Below, one piece after another: positions 1-12,576 of a DNA stretch of 64,000 nt (position 1 is the first letter of the stretch; every line of letters begins with the position of its first letter). This stretch comes from Acanthosoma haemorrhoidale. Taxonomy: Eukaryota; Arthropoda; Insecta; Hemiptera; Acanthosomatidae. The stretch lies in the NCBI GenBank assembly GCA_930367205.1, contig OV884014.1, positions 77,045,104 to 77,109,103 on the forward strand, given 5' to 3'. The notes beneath the pieces were generated by a model, which worked only from the letters and a program-made list of their open reading frames with translations, was not told where the DNA came from and ran no database searches. Position numbers and translations under genes: made by a program.

Positions 1-3000
1 TATCAGTGTATGTTTTAATAAGGAATGCTATTCGATTCATTCAGGCTGTCAGTATGTTTTCTTATGTGATGGGTCTAAAACTTAATACATTAAGCCTCGT
101 GAAGGAATCTCAGTTGCCTTTTGTTCCATAAAACCGAACGTTGTAATATCAAAGCTCGAGTACTCACCGTCAACGGTGGTTATCACTTACATAGAAGTCA
201 AGTGATCAGTATGTTGTACAGTCATCGGTATGTACCTCAAAGTGTTCGTATCTCTTCATTGCTTTTATTTTTATTTTAACTGTTTTAATGTTTTTTGTTA
301 AGGTTTTTGTGTCAGTAGAGAACGGAAGCTATTGAAAGCAGTTATTTCAGAAGAAAAGAAAAGCTTTCGAAGATATATGGCTATTGGTGTTATTTAAAGC
401 CTACAAAGTTTATTTATTTACAATCCCGTATGCTTCGAAATAATGGTTTCAAATTACGATTGCCAAAAACAATATTACTTTATTTGTGTTTTTATTTTAA
501 AGACAAGACACCTTTCTGTGTGTAAGTATTTCTGTCGAAGTGATTGTAATACTCCTGCTTGACCTAGAGACATGCAATGCTACATAAAAGAAAAAATACT
601 GCAAATCCCATAAAACATTTAAACAATTTCTTCGAAATTTGTCTTCACCACGGTCTAATGCAATGGAGAGCCGTGTTTAATTCCTGGTCATTATTAGAAT
701 CGTTTCTTTGGGGGTTCAGTCAGAGTTCCTTCATCCTCATGAGGATAAATGAGCAGCTAATTGAATAGAGAGAAGTAGCGAATCAGGTTTGGAAAACCAA
801 TGTTTAGTTTGAAAGTCAACAAGCTTAGATACTGGCAACTTGATCCAATTTAGTTGATAGATTGGCATTGGTGTTGAGCAGGATTGGAGCTGAAGAGAAA
901 ATTCATTTTATAACTATCCATAAGCATAGTACTTAAATAGAACTGAGGGGGAAAAAAAGGTTGTTATATATTTTCTGGCCGATCACTTTCTCTACAGGTT
1001 ATGATTTTTTTTCTCGACCAAATCGTCTTCCTCATTGCTTTGATTCTGTTGGTTAAGGACTAATTAATTTATAAATGACATGTTAGTCCAATTAAAAGAC
1101 TTGTATGGTGCTGTATTTGTTAAATATTAAAAATTTGAGGCCTAAGGATTAAGTGAAGCAATTTTTTTTCGTTACAAAAAAAACATCATTGACTAGAACA
1201 AACCTCTCACGACTTAGTCAACGGTGAAGCCGGAGAAAAATCAGGATCAAGTAGGAAAATTAATTATTCAAAAAACTTTTTTTCACACAAAATCATAATT
1301 GGCTATCTAATTTGAAATAGGAAACAAAAACAATATTTTCTATTTATTTTTCCAGACTAACTTTTTTCACTTTGTCTAAACCGTGGGAGAAAAAAAAAGT
1401 ACATATATATATATTTTCTTTATATATATATCATAGTTACTAGGCTAAGCTCTAGCTTTATCTGACAACAAATTAGTCAACGCCTATGTCTCCTCACACA
1501 ATATGTACTGCTAAATAATTTGACAAAAATAAGAATTTTTTAATATCGAGATATTTCAGATCTTATTTGATACAGAATTTAATGCTTTGTCTAGTACATG
1601 CCAAAATCGTTAAACATTTCTACCTGGGGAGTTTTATAGCTGTTCACGAGAAACTGTCGAAAATCCTAGTTTGGCACCAAAGATCACGGGTATACTTTCG
1701 ATCAGCCTAGTTTTCTGTAGGATCGCAAATTTTGGTTTTTTACTTTGGTGGCACTCTGTATACTAGCCAGCGTAAGTAACAGATCCGGGATGAGCTAGAC
1801 CACATTAAAATAAGCGTGTAAAACAAAACCAACATCAAACAAAAGCCGGTTTTCGGCCAGTGCAACACTCCGAATCGTGGCCATGGAAGTTTCCCTCCGT
1901 ACAGTTCTGACTAATCATAGCTACATTTGATATTCCCATAACAAGATTTCCCTTTTCCTAATCATCTAGAGTAAGTGTAGATACAGTAGCGTCATTACCT
2001 CCTACGCACATTTCCGACTGCAGCCTCACGTACCAAGTACTATAATGGTTCCGCAGATCGGATATCTCGATCGGGCCGACCCTCATGGGATTCAGCAGGA
2101 TTCACTCTCAGATGTAATTGGCATTCAGTTTTCACCGGTTCCCATGAGACAATGAATTTCACTTTCGCCTTCGTAGCTGCTTATGCACGAATCCTGATTA
2201 TTGGTACAGTCAATATTTCTAGTACTTCTTTTTTTCCGAATTGGCTATTGTACATCTTTGACATGCACACATGGCATTAAATACATAATTAACTAATAAA
2301 TATTCCTTTAGTGTTAAAATTAGTATGATAGCGTACAAAATATCATTGTTTTCTAGTTATATTTATATTTTCCGAATCCCCAATGTCACTAGGTTTTACC
2401 GGAATTGAAAATAATTTAACCTCTCCGACATTAATGAACATATTTCTTACTTATATGTAATAGTTATGATGTACGAATCTTCGATGACAAATATTTAATT
2501 TATCGGTGTAGAAACAACTCAGTGTAGAAAAACTGTCTACATGTACACAACAACTGCAATGACTGCTATTGACATTTACAAAAAACACAACAGAAAATTG
2601 GCATAACTACAACAACATGTGAGAATGACAGTCGGTAAGAAACTGTGTTAAACTAGGCTAAAGATAGAACAAAGACATTGATTTACAAAACAAGGACCTA
2701 CCCAATGCAAATATTACAACACATGAACTAACTTTTAGACATTTATTATTTACTTGAAGATCATTACTAACACTCAGTTGTTTTTGTATCTGTAGATAGT
2801 GGCAAAAGCTTACATTTTACCCGATCATTAAAATATTTTTAAATATATAATATATATATAATTACATATATATGACATAGTTTGTACAAACAATCTTAAG
2901 CAGTAACTTGGATTAATCAAAAATGATTGGTTGACATTTTCTACTTTTTTTTTGTGCCTCACCTTGTTGTAACACAAAATAAACGAAAAATATCCTTTGT

Positions 3001-3221
3001 AGTCGATTTGGAATGTTTTTTTGAATAAACTAACAAAATTTCTCTTTCAATTTTTTTTTTAATAGTGCTACAAGCGCTATTGAAAATAAAATTCAAATAC
3101 TTTATAATAAAATACTCACTATTTAGGCATAATCTTCTAAGCTTGCCAAGAACTTGCTGCTAGAGTAGGACTGAGCGTGTTGCATGTGCAGTAGCTCTTA
3201 CCGCCCTCTGTACTCCTAATA
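1..3221. other. AT-rich non-coding DNA, no gene recognised
   Basis: Stop codons are dense in all frames and no domain or splice-bounded exon was recognised. Short AT microsatellites occur near 1404-1430 and 2841-2872, and poly-T/poly-A runs are common. A somewhat GC-richer patch at about 1650-2200 has no open frame that I could identify. It is either intron or 5' flank of the ankyrin gene. Confidence 0.6.
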
Positions 3222-3297
3222 CCGAGAACGAACGAGGAGGCAACCTGCTGCTCCACCCACACCAGGCCCCGCCTCTTTCATCTCTTGCCATCTCATA
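3222..3297 (-). repeat. GC-rich dispersed repeat, inverted partner at 22975-23050
   Basis: The reverse complement contains GTGTGGGTGGAGCAGCAGGT, which is also found on the + strand at about 22997-23016. Flanking sequence continues to match loosely on both sides (CGGTATTAGGAGTACAGA here against CAGTATCAGGGGTGGACA there). The two copies are inverted relative to each other and 19.7 kb apart. No coding potential is evident and the element type is unknown. Confidence 0.55.
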
Positions 3298-6200
3298 CCC
3301 TCTTAGTGCACGCACGTAGGAGGTGACCGTCTATGCACCATGCTCTGTTGTGCAAACCCACTGTTCCACATAAGTCAGCCATACTGTGCAATAAATAAAG
3401 CAATTAAGCACTTAGCTACCGTGAGATGAATGATTTGAAGGGAGTTACAAAGGTCAGTCTCTCCAGCCCACGGAGGGGGAAGAGAGTCCTCACGCTTAAA
3501 TTGGAAGTGTTACGTTGTGTCCCATAAATGCTAACAATGACAGCGGCCGGATGGTTCATTATTTGATATATTACTTGTAATTCAAAATTAAATGATTGTC
3601 TATCACTGTAAGGGTATCACATGTATGATCTGAATCAACAGAAAGTCCTAGTTAATATCTGTTGAAACTTTAGTCTTCTATAATTACAAAAACGTATTAA
3701 CATTCGTATTCGCATGTACAGAGAAAGCCTTTTTGTTGTCAGATGAACATTGACTTAATTTTTTTTACACTGAAATTAGGCTCGATAAGTACATGGGTAC
3801 GGTACGACTTGTTAACTGTTCCGGCATTGCTGAGTGTAAAATGGGACCTACCCGCCTAAAGTTTTAGCAATTTTAATAATTTTATGCCGGTTACCAAAAC
3901 GACAATGGGTGAAAACAAAAATTAGCTTTGAACAAATCAATCATAGCAATAATTCAAAATTAACAATAAGTGATAAGTTAAGTACTATTAACTAAACGTA
4001 TGTAAAATATAGTGTCGGCTTATGTAATTACCAATAAATAAATAAAAATACAACATTTAAAACGAAACTCTTCGTTCTGGAACACACACACACTCTTCCT
4101 CCCTCCCTGCATTCCTTGTCAGGCTCCAACAGTCGCGATATTCTCCAATACCAGGGGTCCAGATGTTGGTGGTAGCTACAGGGACCACCTACCCTGCACC
4201 GCCCTGGTTCCGGCCCGCTTGCTCCTGTTGTCCCGTGCACTCCTGATAGTGATTTTGGGAAAGGAACCAACCTGCTGTGCAGTAATGAGGTCAAGGCTGT
4301 CTGTCTCTCTCGTCAGCAAGGAGGGAAGGAAGTTTGTTAACGGGAACATCGCATTCAACAGATAAAATAGCACCTAGGATCTGTTGCCTCGCCGGTTTTT
4401 GTTAGTTGAATGATATTTTATTTTTACTACCTAAAATTTATTTGCATATTTTTTTTTAAATTGATATAAATTACATTATCTAGATAGTGGAGCCACACTA
4501 CACTAGATATACTTTTTTACTATTGTTGATTACTAATTATTTCGAATTATTTGTAATATCTATGAAATTTTTGACGTGTTCTTAACCATGTGGAAAAATA
4601 GATCTTCAATTACATTCTGAGCTGTGACATATCTTATATGTTATGGAAACAGCCCGGACTTTTTTCAGGTTTATTTATTTTTCTTGGCATTTTCTGTTAC
4701 TCCATTTTAATAATAAACTAATCAGAATGTTTCGAAGTTCTTTGAAATATATCTTTAAAATTTCAAATAGATAGAATTATTTAAAGGCTATTCGACAGAC
4801 AGAAAGAAGAAACACGTTCCCCGTACCCGAATGAAAGTAGAACCCTATTGTATTATGCAGTATATTCGTGCCATATAAAATGATTTATTTCATAAGTTTT
4901 TCTCGATGAAATGTGGTGAATTTTAACATCCAGAGTAATTTAATCCAACTAAACGTAAAACACTTCATTTGTATAATATGTTTCAATTAAAATTGATCAC
5001 CCATTAGAACGATCATGAATATTGAACTCCGCAAGATCCTTCTTCCATTGGTAAGATGAACATCGATTATACTGACAAATTATCATTGTGGCTGTCAAAA
5101 ATCAATTTATTCTGCCGTGATAATCGATTCGAAATGCTAAATTGCTAGTCAGAGAGTTATAGAGTTGACAATTACAAATGTACTCTATAAATCATCAACA
5201 GCTCTAGAAGGGCCAGTACAATAAGAACGGGAGCCACCCAGGACAGAGGACAGATAACATTGCAGGGACCAATCGGCAGTTGGTGAATGATGGCTTTTCA
5301 TACCTGCTCATGTGAAACTAAAGTGTTCTGAAGAACTTGTTACAGGACTGTTCGTAGTCGCTTTTACCGAGTCTTAATATACTTGCAGCTAAGTCATCTT
5401 AGTGAAACGTGTTACCGCTCTTTCATCTTCTCGATCTTGTGGGCTTTAAAAATCTTCAAGGCCTTCCAGATTTTCTCGCACGGCATGGTATAAAATGCCT
5501 TTACGTTGGCCATTTTTTTAATGTTTATTATTAACTTAATTTGCGATTTTGCTCAGAAGCACCAGTAAACTAATACATCCTTGGTTCACCGAAACCGTAT
5601 ACATGCTGTGTACGCTGCATTATTAGTTGGAAATATAATTAGTAATGGATTTGACAATAGGAAAAAATATTAACAAAAACAAAATAATAAAACATGAAAC
5701 AACTAGATTAGAATTTAATAAGGTTAATGTTATTCCTTAAATATATGTTTTATGCGATTGTGGATGTATCTTTTAAGGGTATGCTTTCTCTCTTATAATT
5801 ACACAGGGCTACAAGAAATTTTTTTTTTATATTTATAACCTTAGTTTTTCTCTCTACTTTCTTAGATCTGAGTTTTTATGATGTGACGTTCTAATTCCAT
5901 TTTGTGCGATTAACCTGAACCACATAAACAAGGTATGGTTCCTGTATATTTGCCCTATTCTCAGTCTACTGTCTAGTTACTTCCAAGAAATACCACCAGA
6001 TGGAGTAAGCATCCGGAAACTTGAGTGAACTTCAATACTTCAACTAGAGTTGAGGTTAGTTTTTGAATTCTCGCCGTGGAAAGTAGATCGAAGTTGTTAT
6101 CATGTTTACCTATAACATTGTGTGTTGTTAATAGAAATAAAATGAATTCAAGTAGAAGTTGTGTAAATCATCGTGACTTATACATATCCGCTACATATGC

Positions 6201-6330
6201 GGAGAATATGTTAAAGGAAAACAGAAAAAAACTGTTAGTGACTTGAAAACCACACCGATGACTGCTATTTCTGCCTAGTAAATATTATTGGAATGAATCC
6301 AAACAAACGCGAGTGTATGACCCCCCGGTC
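3298..6330. other. Non-coding DNA, nothing recognised
   Basis: Mostly AT-rich. Short open frames at 4028-4373 on the minus strand overlap one another and show no known motif, so I treat them as chance. A mixed-composition patch at about 5190-5340 was read in both directions without recognising a family. Confidence 0.5.
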
Positions 6331-7390
6331 CCTTGCTCAAAGGAAGTGACGTTCTCATTTTTCGCCAACCACCAAAGCTTTGTGAGGACGAGTGTTATGC
6401 CTCTTATCACCCTTATGATACTAATGAAGGTGGCAGTGATTATGAGAAGATGTCATCAATTCCTCTACTTTTCAACCAGGATAAGTTAATTGACCTCGCT
6501 AGAGATCTCAACCTGTCAAAAGAAGCTTTTGAAATACTGGCTTCCAGGTTATAGGAGAAAAGTTTGCTGGGACAAGGAATCAACATTACCTGAGGATTCC
6601 TGGGAAAAAATGGGACGTCCAGACTATTTTCTAGATGATTGGCGTCTATTTATTGACAGCTCAAAGGGAAATTTGAAATGTGTCCTTCTTCATAATGGGA
6701 ATAAATATCGTTCAATACCAATTGCTCACTCGAATATAACACCATAGCTTTTGTCTTGGAGAAGATTCAGTATCACGAACATCAATGGGTGATTTGTGTG
6801 GACTTATAAATGATACACTTTCTCCTTCGACAGCAAAGTGGCCACACCAAATATCCTTGCTTCTTGTGCCTCTGGGATAGCAGAGACGAAACACACCACT
6901 GGGCTAGAAAGAAGAGAAAAAACGTTTGGCGAAAATAATGTCATTAACGACCCTTTAGTTGAGCTAGAGAAAATCATCTTTCCTAAACTGCATGTAAAGC
7001 CGGGCCTTATAAAGCACTTTGTAAAGGCTCTTGATGAAAATGGACCATGCTTTGCATATATAGGGGGGGGGGGGGGGAATGCCTCAGTTGAGTACGGAAA
7101 AAATTAAAGCAGGGAATTTGACGGCCCACAAATAAGACAAGTCATTAAGGATCCTGCCTTCGTAAATTCGATTAATGAGACTGAGCGAATAGTCTGGAGT
7201 TCATTTGTTGCAGTTATCGGAAATTTTCTGGGCAAAAGCTAAAACTATATTGAACTGGTGAACGAGATGCTCAACAATTTAAAATCCTTTAGGTGTAACA
7301 TTCACACAGCCAGTTACTTACACTATACTCCGGAACCAAAACCTGTCTTATTTTTCGGATACGGAAGTTAGAAAACAGAAATTTTCTGTT
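6331..7390 (+). pseudogene. Decayed copy of an uncharacterised arthropod multicopy protein (probably transposon-borne)
   Basis: Several frames must be stitched to read this copy. From about 6340 the peptide reads through PPKLCEDECYASY and LIDLARDLNLSKEAFEILAS. After a frame change near 6540 it continues with DDWRLFIDSSKGNLKCVLLH. After stops near 6745 and further frame changes it reads VINDPLVELEKIIFPKLHVK, then FDGPQIRQVIKDPAFVNS near 7100-7180 and FVAVIGNFLG near 7205-7235. From memory, these blocks in this order match a protein present in many copies in arthropod genomes, usually annotated hypothetical and often next to transposon sequence. I cannot assign a biochemical function. This copy is dead: there are several in-frame stops, at least three frame changes, and a 15-G run at 7063-7077 replaces a few codons. 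A C-terminal scrap may remain near 7360-7390. Confidence 0.7.
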
Positions 7391-8815
7391 TGGGTGTATA
7401 CATTCTGCTGGATTGTAGATAATTGCACGTCAATATTGGCCAGTAATGAAAAGTGAAATTATGGAGAGTGTGATTCGGTTTGTCCGGGTATAAGGATTAG
7501 TAAAAGTATTTTTCTAAACCGTGAATGTTTTCGCTTTCTAAACGAAGCGACAGGAAGGATATAGAAAAGTGTTTAGTTTTATAAATGGTGGTGTGAGAGC
7601 TGTAATTTTGGCCTCTGCAAATTGTGGACTAATTGTATGTAATCTATATTCAAATTCGTGCTAGGACGAGCCATTTTCATGAGTTAATGGGTTTTAACCC
7701 GCAGGTTTCAACGAGATTTTACTTTTTTTTTTTTGCGTGTGATTAGCATCTGCCATATTACTTTTATTTTCCGCGTGAAAATCAACGTTGAAAGTAGATA
7801 ATGAAGAAGAATATTTTTGACGTGGCGGAAATGAGAGGGTCCACTTTTAAACAGGTATAGGGGCAATTCACTTTCGTCTACCTATCTGCCTGTTGTAGTG
7901 GTCGTAATAGTGTTTCAAACGAATATATTCCACCACTCTTCGAAATATACAAAAACCAATTAGGTTTTAATTGAAATACAATTTCATAACTTTTGAGGGC
8001 TCTAAAGTCACAGCTTAGGAGAGTAGGGTATCAAATCAATATCTCGTCGCCCTGATTAATAATATGTATTTTTTTTTTGAGCGGTAATTACACAAGGTCT
8101 TTAAAATTTTGATTATAATCATCTTCGAAACTTTAGCTTAGCTGTTGATTTTGTTTAGGGTTTTATTTTACATGATAGTTCCATATGATCCCACGATGAA
8201 GCTAAAATAAAATAAAATTATTTTTTCCCGATCATAATGTGTGGGGTCTCATTAAAGATCTGGACATGCCGGTTAACAATATAAGCTACTAGCTTTTTTC
8301 TCAATCATTTGGTACATATTTAACAATCTCACGTGGAGATCCAACAGCCACTACTTCACTTTGTAATTAAGTATTTAATTTTTGATACAATTGATAATTT
8401 AAATGGAGAGGCCGCTTTTCAGCTCTCGGTGCCAAAGATAATGTTTAAATGCACTCAAACAAATTCTCTATACCGGATTTAAGGCCGTATGTTAAAGACT
8501 CCAAGACATAAGATGGCGGCAGTAGACTGTGAAGAAGCAGGAGGCGCCGGACTCGGGTACGTGCAGACACTACATAGCACGTAACAACATTCAGCTATAC
8601 GTAGCAAGGTGCTAAATGTTCTTAATGTACCTGAGAGACAGTGTCACAAGAGGGCTAAGTGGCTCTTTAACTGTTCTTAGTTAGGAGATCAAATCTTACG
8701 CACGTATAAAAAATGTGTTTCACCACACCGTTAAATAGGATTTAACACTTTTATAAAGCAAGTAGATTATATCGTTATATTAGGGACATGACTTTGAAAA
8801 GTACCAGTTCTTCTG
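7391..8815. other. AT-rich non-coding DNA, no feature recognised
   Basis: No domain or repeat family was recognised. An isolated ATG in good context at 8513 begins about 18 codons of GC-rich frame before a stop. It is too short to call. Confidence 0.5.
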
Positions 8816-10010
8816 TATAAATAATTAAAACAGTGCAGCATGGATAATTAAATCAACACGGTAAAGATAATTAAATAAGTGCAATATGGATAATTAAATC
8901 AGCGAAGAAAAGATAATTGAGTCGGTGGAGTATATGTAATCAAATCAATGTAGTATATGTAATCAAACCAGTGCAGTAAATATAATTAAATCGGTAAAAT
9001 ATAGTTAGTTAAATCAGTGCAGTATATATAATGAACCCAGTGCAGTATATATAATGAACCCAGTGCAGTATATACAATTAAATCAGTGCAGTATACTCGT
9101 ATATAATCAAACCAGTGCAGTATATGCAATTAAATCTATGCAGTATATAGAATTAAATCAGTGCAGTATATAGAATTAAATCAGTGCAGTATATATAATC
9201 AAACCAGTGCAGTATGTATAATCAAATCAGTGCAGTATATATAATTAAATCAATGCAGTATATATAATTAAATCCGTGCAGTATATGTAATCAAACAAGT
9301 GCAGTATATATAATCAAACCAGTGCAGTATATACAATTAAATCTGTGCAGTATATATAATTAAATCAATGCAGTATATATAATTAAATCCGTGCAGTATA
9401 TGTAATCAAACAAGTGCAGTACATATAATTAAATCGGTAAAATATAGTTAGTTAAATCAGTGCAGTATATACAATTAAATCTGTGCAGTATATAGAATTA
9501 AATCAGTGCAGTGTATAGAATTAAATCAGTGCAGTATATATAATCAAACCAGTGCAGTATGTATAATCAAATCAGTGCAGTATATATAATTAAATCAATG
9601 CAGTATATATAATTAAATCCGTGCAGTATATGTAATCAAACAAGTGCAGTATATATAATCAAACCAGTGCAGTATATATAATCAAACCAGTGCAGTATGT
9701 ATAATCAAATCAGTGCAGTATATATAATTAAATCAATGCAGTATATATAATTAAATCCGTGCAGTATATGTAATCAAACAAGTGCAGTACATATAATCAA
9801 ACCAGTGCAGTATATACAATTAAATCTGTGCAGTATATTGAATTGAACCTGTGCAGATATATAATCAAACCAGTGCAGTATATGTAATTAAATCAGTGAA
9901 GATAGATAATTAAATCAGTGCAGTATATATAATTAAATCAGTGCAGTATATATAATTAAATCAGTGCAGTATACTCGTATATAATCAAACCAGTGCAGTA
10001 TATACAATTA
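8816..10010. repeat. 23-bp minisatellite, about 50 units, with higher-order structure
   Basis: A tandem array of a 23-bp unit with consensus close to AATTAAATCAGTGCAGTATA plus TAT; common variants are AATCAAACCAGTGCAG and ATCCGTGCAG. The first few units (8816-8990) are more diverged, as expected at an array edge. Distinctive variant blocks recur at distances that are exact multiples of 23 bp: ATCAATGCAG followed by ATCCGTGCAG and ACAAGTGCAG begins at 9249, 9364, 9594 and 9732. The array has no open frame. It ends at 10010, about 90 bp before a splice-like exon candidate. Confidence 0.95.
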
Positions 10011-10099
10011 ATGTATTCATTTTTCTATCTACATTACATTGACCTTTAATTATAAATTTTTAAGTGTATTAATTGATTTCATATATCCGTTTATTACAG

Positions 10100-10180
10100 G
10101 GGTAAGTGACAGTTGTCCCAGATCTACCAACACACTACCACTCTTGCACGCATCAACAATCGTCATCAAACATCCAGCCA
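10100..10180 (+). other. Candidate small exon with strong splice-like borders
   Basis: An 81-bp segment is preceded by TTTATTACAG and followed by GTGAGTAG. One frame is open throughout (two leading bases, 26 codons, one trailing base), so the exon would be phase 1 on both sides; the peptide starts VSDSCPRSTN. It matches no family I know. Its trailing phase 1 cannot join directly to the phase-2 ankyrin exon at 39075, so it would need another exon between, or belong to a non-coding or different transcript. Chance is a real alternative at this size. Confidence 0.25.
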
Positions 10181-12462
10181 GTGAGTAGTTGCAAAATACA
10201 GCCTAATAAATAATATTACTATAATTATAATATTATACTTATAGATATAAGTTATATACCATAACTTCCTGTTAAATGAGACAAGCGTTGAGATCATCCA
10301 ATTGTTTTGGGTATTTTATCAAAAAGATAACGAATTTGACAATTCTCACCTCTTTTAATGGAATATGTTATATAAATATCATTATTTCATATTTTCTCAT
10401 TATTGGAATCAATTATATGGAAGATTTTGTTTTTGTTCGATGGCAGATGAAGACATATTAAACGAAATACAATACTTTTAAAGCTTCACAAATTGGATGC
10501 ATTTGACGACGTAAAAACGAATATAGACTCCTGCTACGTTAAGCGATCTGAGGGTTCTTTTTATTTAAATAGACGGATACTTACTGCGCATCGATACACT
10601 AATATATCCGATATACTACTGTATTCAAATACATAAACTGGAAGGTATATACATTATATATAAAATATATTAGGCAATATAATCCTTTATATATTTACCT
10701 GACACCCATAAACGACACGATGTTACGTTCGAGTTGAATATCTGAATTACAGGGATGCCATCTAACTATTCGACTACTAGCAAATTTGATCTCTATTAAA
10801 TCCTGAGCATATTGCATTAGCTTGAAGCTATACCAAATTATAGTTTTCTCAAGAATTCTGAAATAATTTTATATTGTCCCAATTGGATTCTAAACCCAAA
10901 GTAGTTATCTTAATAAATTAGCTTGGTAATCAAATGGAAGGGATTCATTTATATTAAAATAGAAATTTATTTATACTGTACTTTATTACTAAGTTTTAAA
11001 AATGTTTTACTGAAAGAATATGTACTTTGATTGCATTTGAATGATAGGTAGATTACAGAAATCTTATTAGCTATAACCATAAAACTTATATCTCACTTAA
11101 ATACATCGATGGCTTCGAGATAAAGAGGTGAGTCCAAGTCAAAACCTCAGCTCTCAGAGGTCCTCACGAGACCTGCATGGCAAGCAGCAGATCCGCTCCG
11201 GGTAGTTGCCCAAGAACAAGTCATCAGCCCAGCTGAGCTGCTAAGGAAGTATCCTGGGGTGCATCATTCGACTCTTTATATTTCGTACTCCTGGACCTGG
11301 TTATGTTAGTTTTGCCTTACATTCACATATCACGATCGATCCCATGTAACAGTGTATAGAAGAAACTTTCAGGGAAGGCTTCAGCAAAATCAGAGAAGAA
11401 ATTTCTGAAAACTTGGAGGGCATTCAACAAATCAGCACAGGAAAAATACTACAGATGGAAACACTAACTGGTATTTGAAATGCACATTAGAAGTAAGGTG
11501 GATTTAATAAATTAATTAATCGATATATGCAGTCAGATAGAGATGGTAATAAACAAATACATGCTTTTCGATATTTGGTGATACAGTTAGTCTAAACCTA
11601 ACACACCAGTTATTGTTAATTTTGAATGAATTATTCTTAAAGAAGACATCTATATACAGAGATTGACCATCTAACAATAAATGAAAGAATGTAAGAATTA
11701 ACTAAGATCTACCCCAAGAGTTCGGATGGTCCGGAAGGCACTGTTCCCTCACTTTTTGTCTTCAGTCTTGAACGCCACTTTAAGGTATGATAAGTTGTTT
11801 ATTGAAGGAAATTTAAGGAACTTAAATGAAATAAATGCCAACCCCGAAAACAGCAGACTGAAGAGGGAAAGGAATGCAGAGAAAACAATAGAATAACAAG
11901 ACATTCGACCGATGAGGTAGAAGATGAGCTTCCCGGACAACCGTTTATTCCAAGAGAAAGAAGAGGAACATGATTCTAGAGAGGTATGTTAAAAGTGAGA
12001 ACTTAAAAGAAATAAAGAGACGGCCAAGAACAAAATTGCCCAATCCAACAGTGCGAGTACACCTGAGCGCTTAAATGTTGTAAACCATTATAGATAGATA
12101 GATTATAGATAGCAATCTATAAATAGAAAATTTCTCCCGACAGCAGCAGTGGCTGCCCATGTATCATGGGAAAGCAAATGGGAATCGGTTATGTACAATT
12201 GCAGGTCAATAAGAAGGAATTATTGAATGGTTAATAGTGGAGCTGTCAGAAGTAATGCGAAAGGTTGAAGGTTGTTGGCACTCTCAAAAGGGCTACTCAT
12301 TTTATGTGAGTGGTTGTGAATAAGTTTAGTTAGCGGACACCATAGAATACTTCCTACAGTTGTTACTACGTAGCTGCTCCACCATACCGTACTTAATAAC
12401 TGGCGTACAAATCTCCCACCATTAGACCTAGTACCTGTATAGTATACAAGTGACAAGAGACA
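10181..12462. other. Non-coding DNA, nothing recognised
   Basis: AT-rich with scattered mixed-composition patches (11120-11270, 11700-11960). No open frame showed a known motif. Confidence 0.5.
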
Positions 12463-12576
12463 ATGGAGGCGGCTAACCGTGGCACTGCCCGGACGTCAGT
12501 GGTAGCGGTGTGCTCCGATGGCGAGGAGGTACTCCCTGTTCGAGCTACGCTGTGCCAGAGGTTGTACCGACCGTGA
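12463..12576 (+). other. Possible first exon or short ORF, GC-rich, unrecognised
   Basis: The ATG at 12463 has A at -3 and G at +4 and opens 37 codons (MEAANRGTARTSVVAVCSDG, then EEVLPVRATL) to a TGA at 12574. A second ATG at 12518 in another frame reads 28 codons to a donor-like CAG|GTCAGT at about 12597. The GC content stands out from the surroundings, which is why it is noted. No homology was recognised. It could be an untranslated or coding first exon, an upstream ORF, or part of an unknown repeat. Confidence 0.2.

Noticed and set aside
4028..4373. Overlapping minus-strand frames of 88 and 65 codons
   Set aside because: No motif, no splice borders, and both frames overlap the same GC-richer patch.
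8513..8566. ATG in good context starting a GC-rich mini-frame with GTACGT nearby
   Set aside because: Only about 18 codons, no homology and no second supporting feature.
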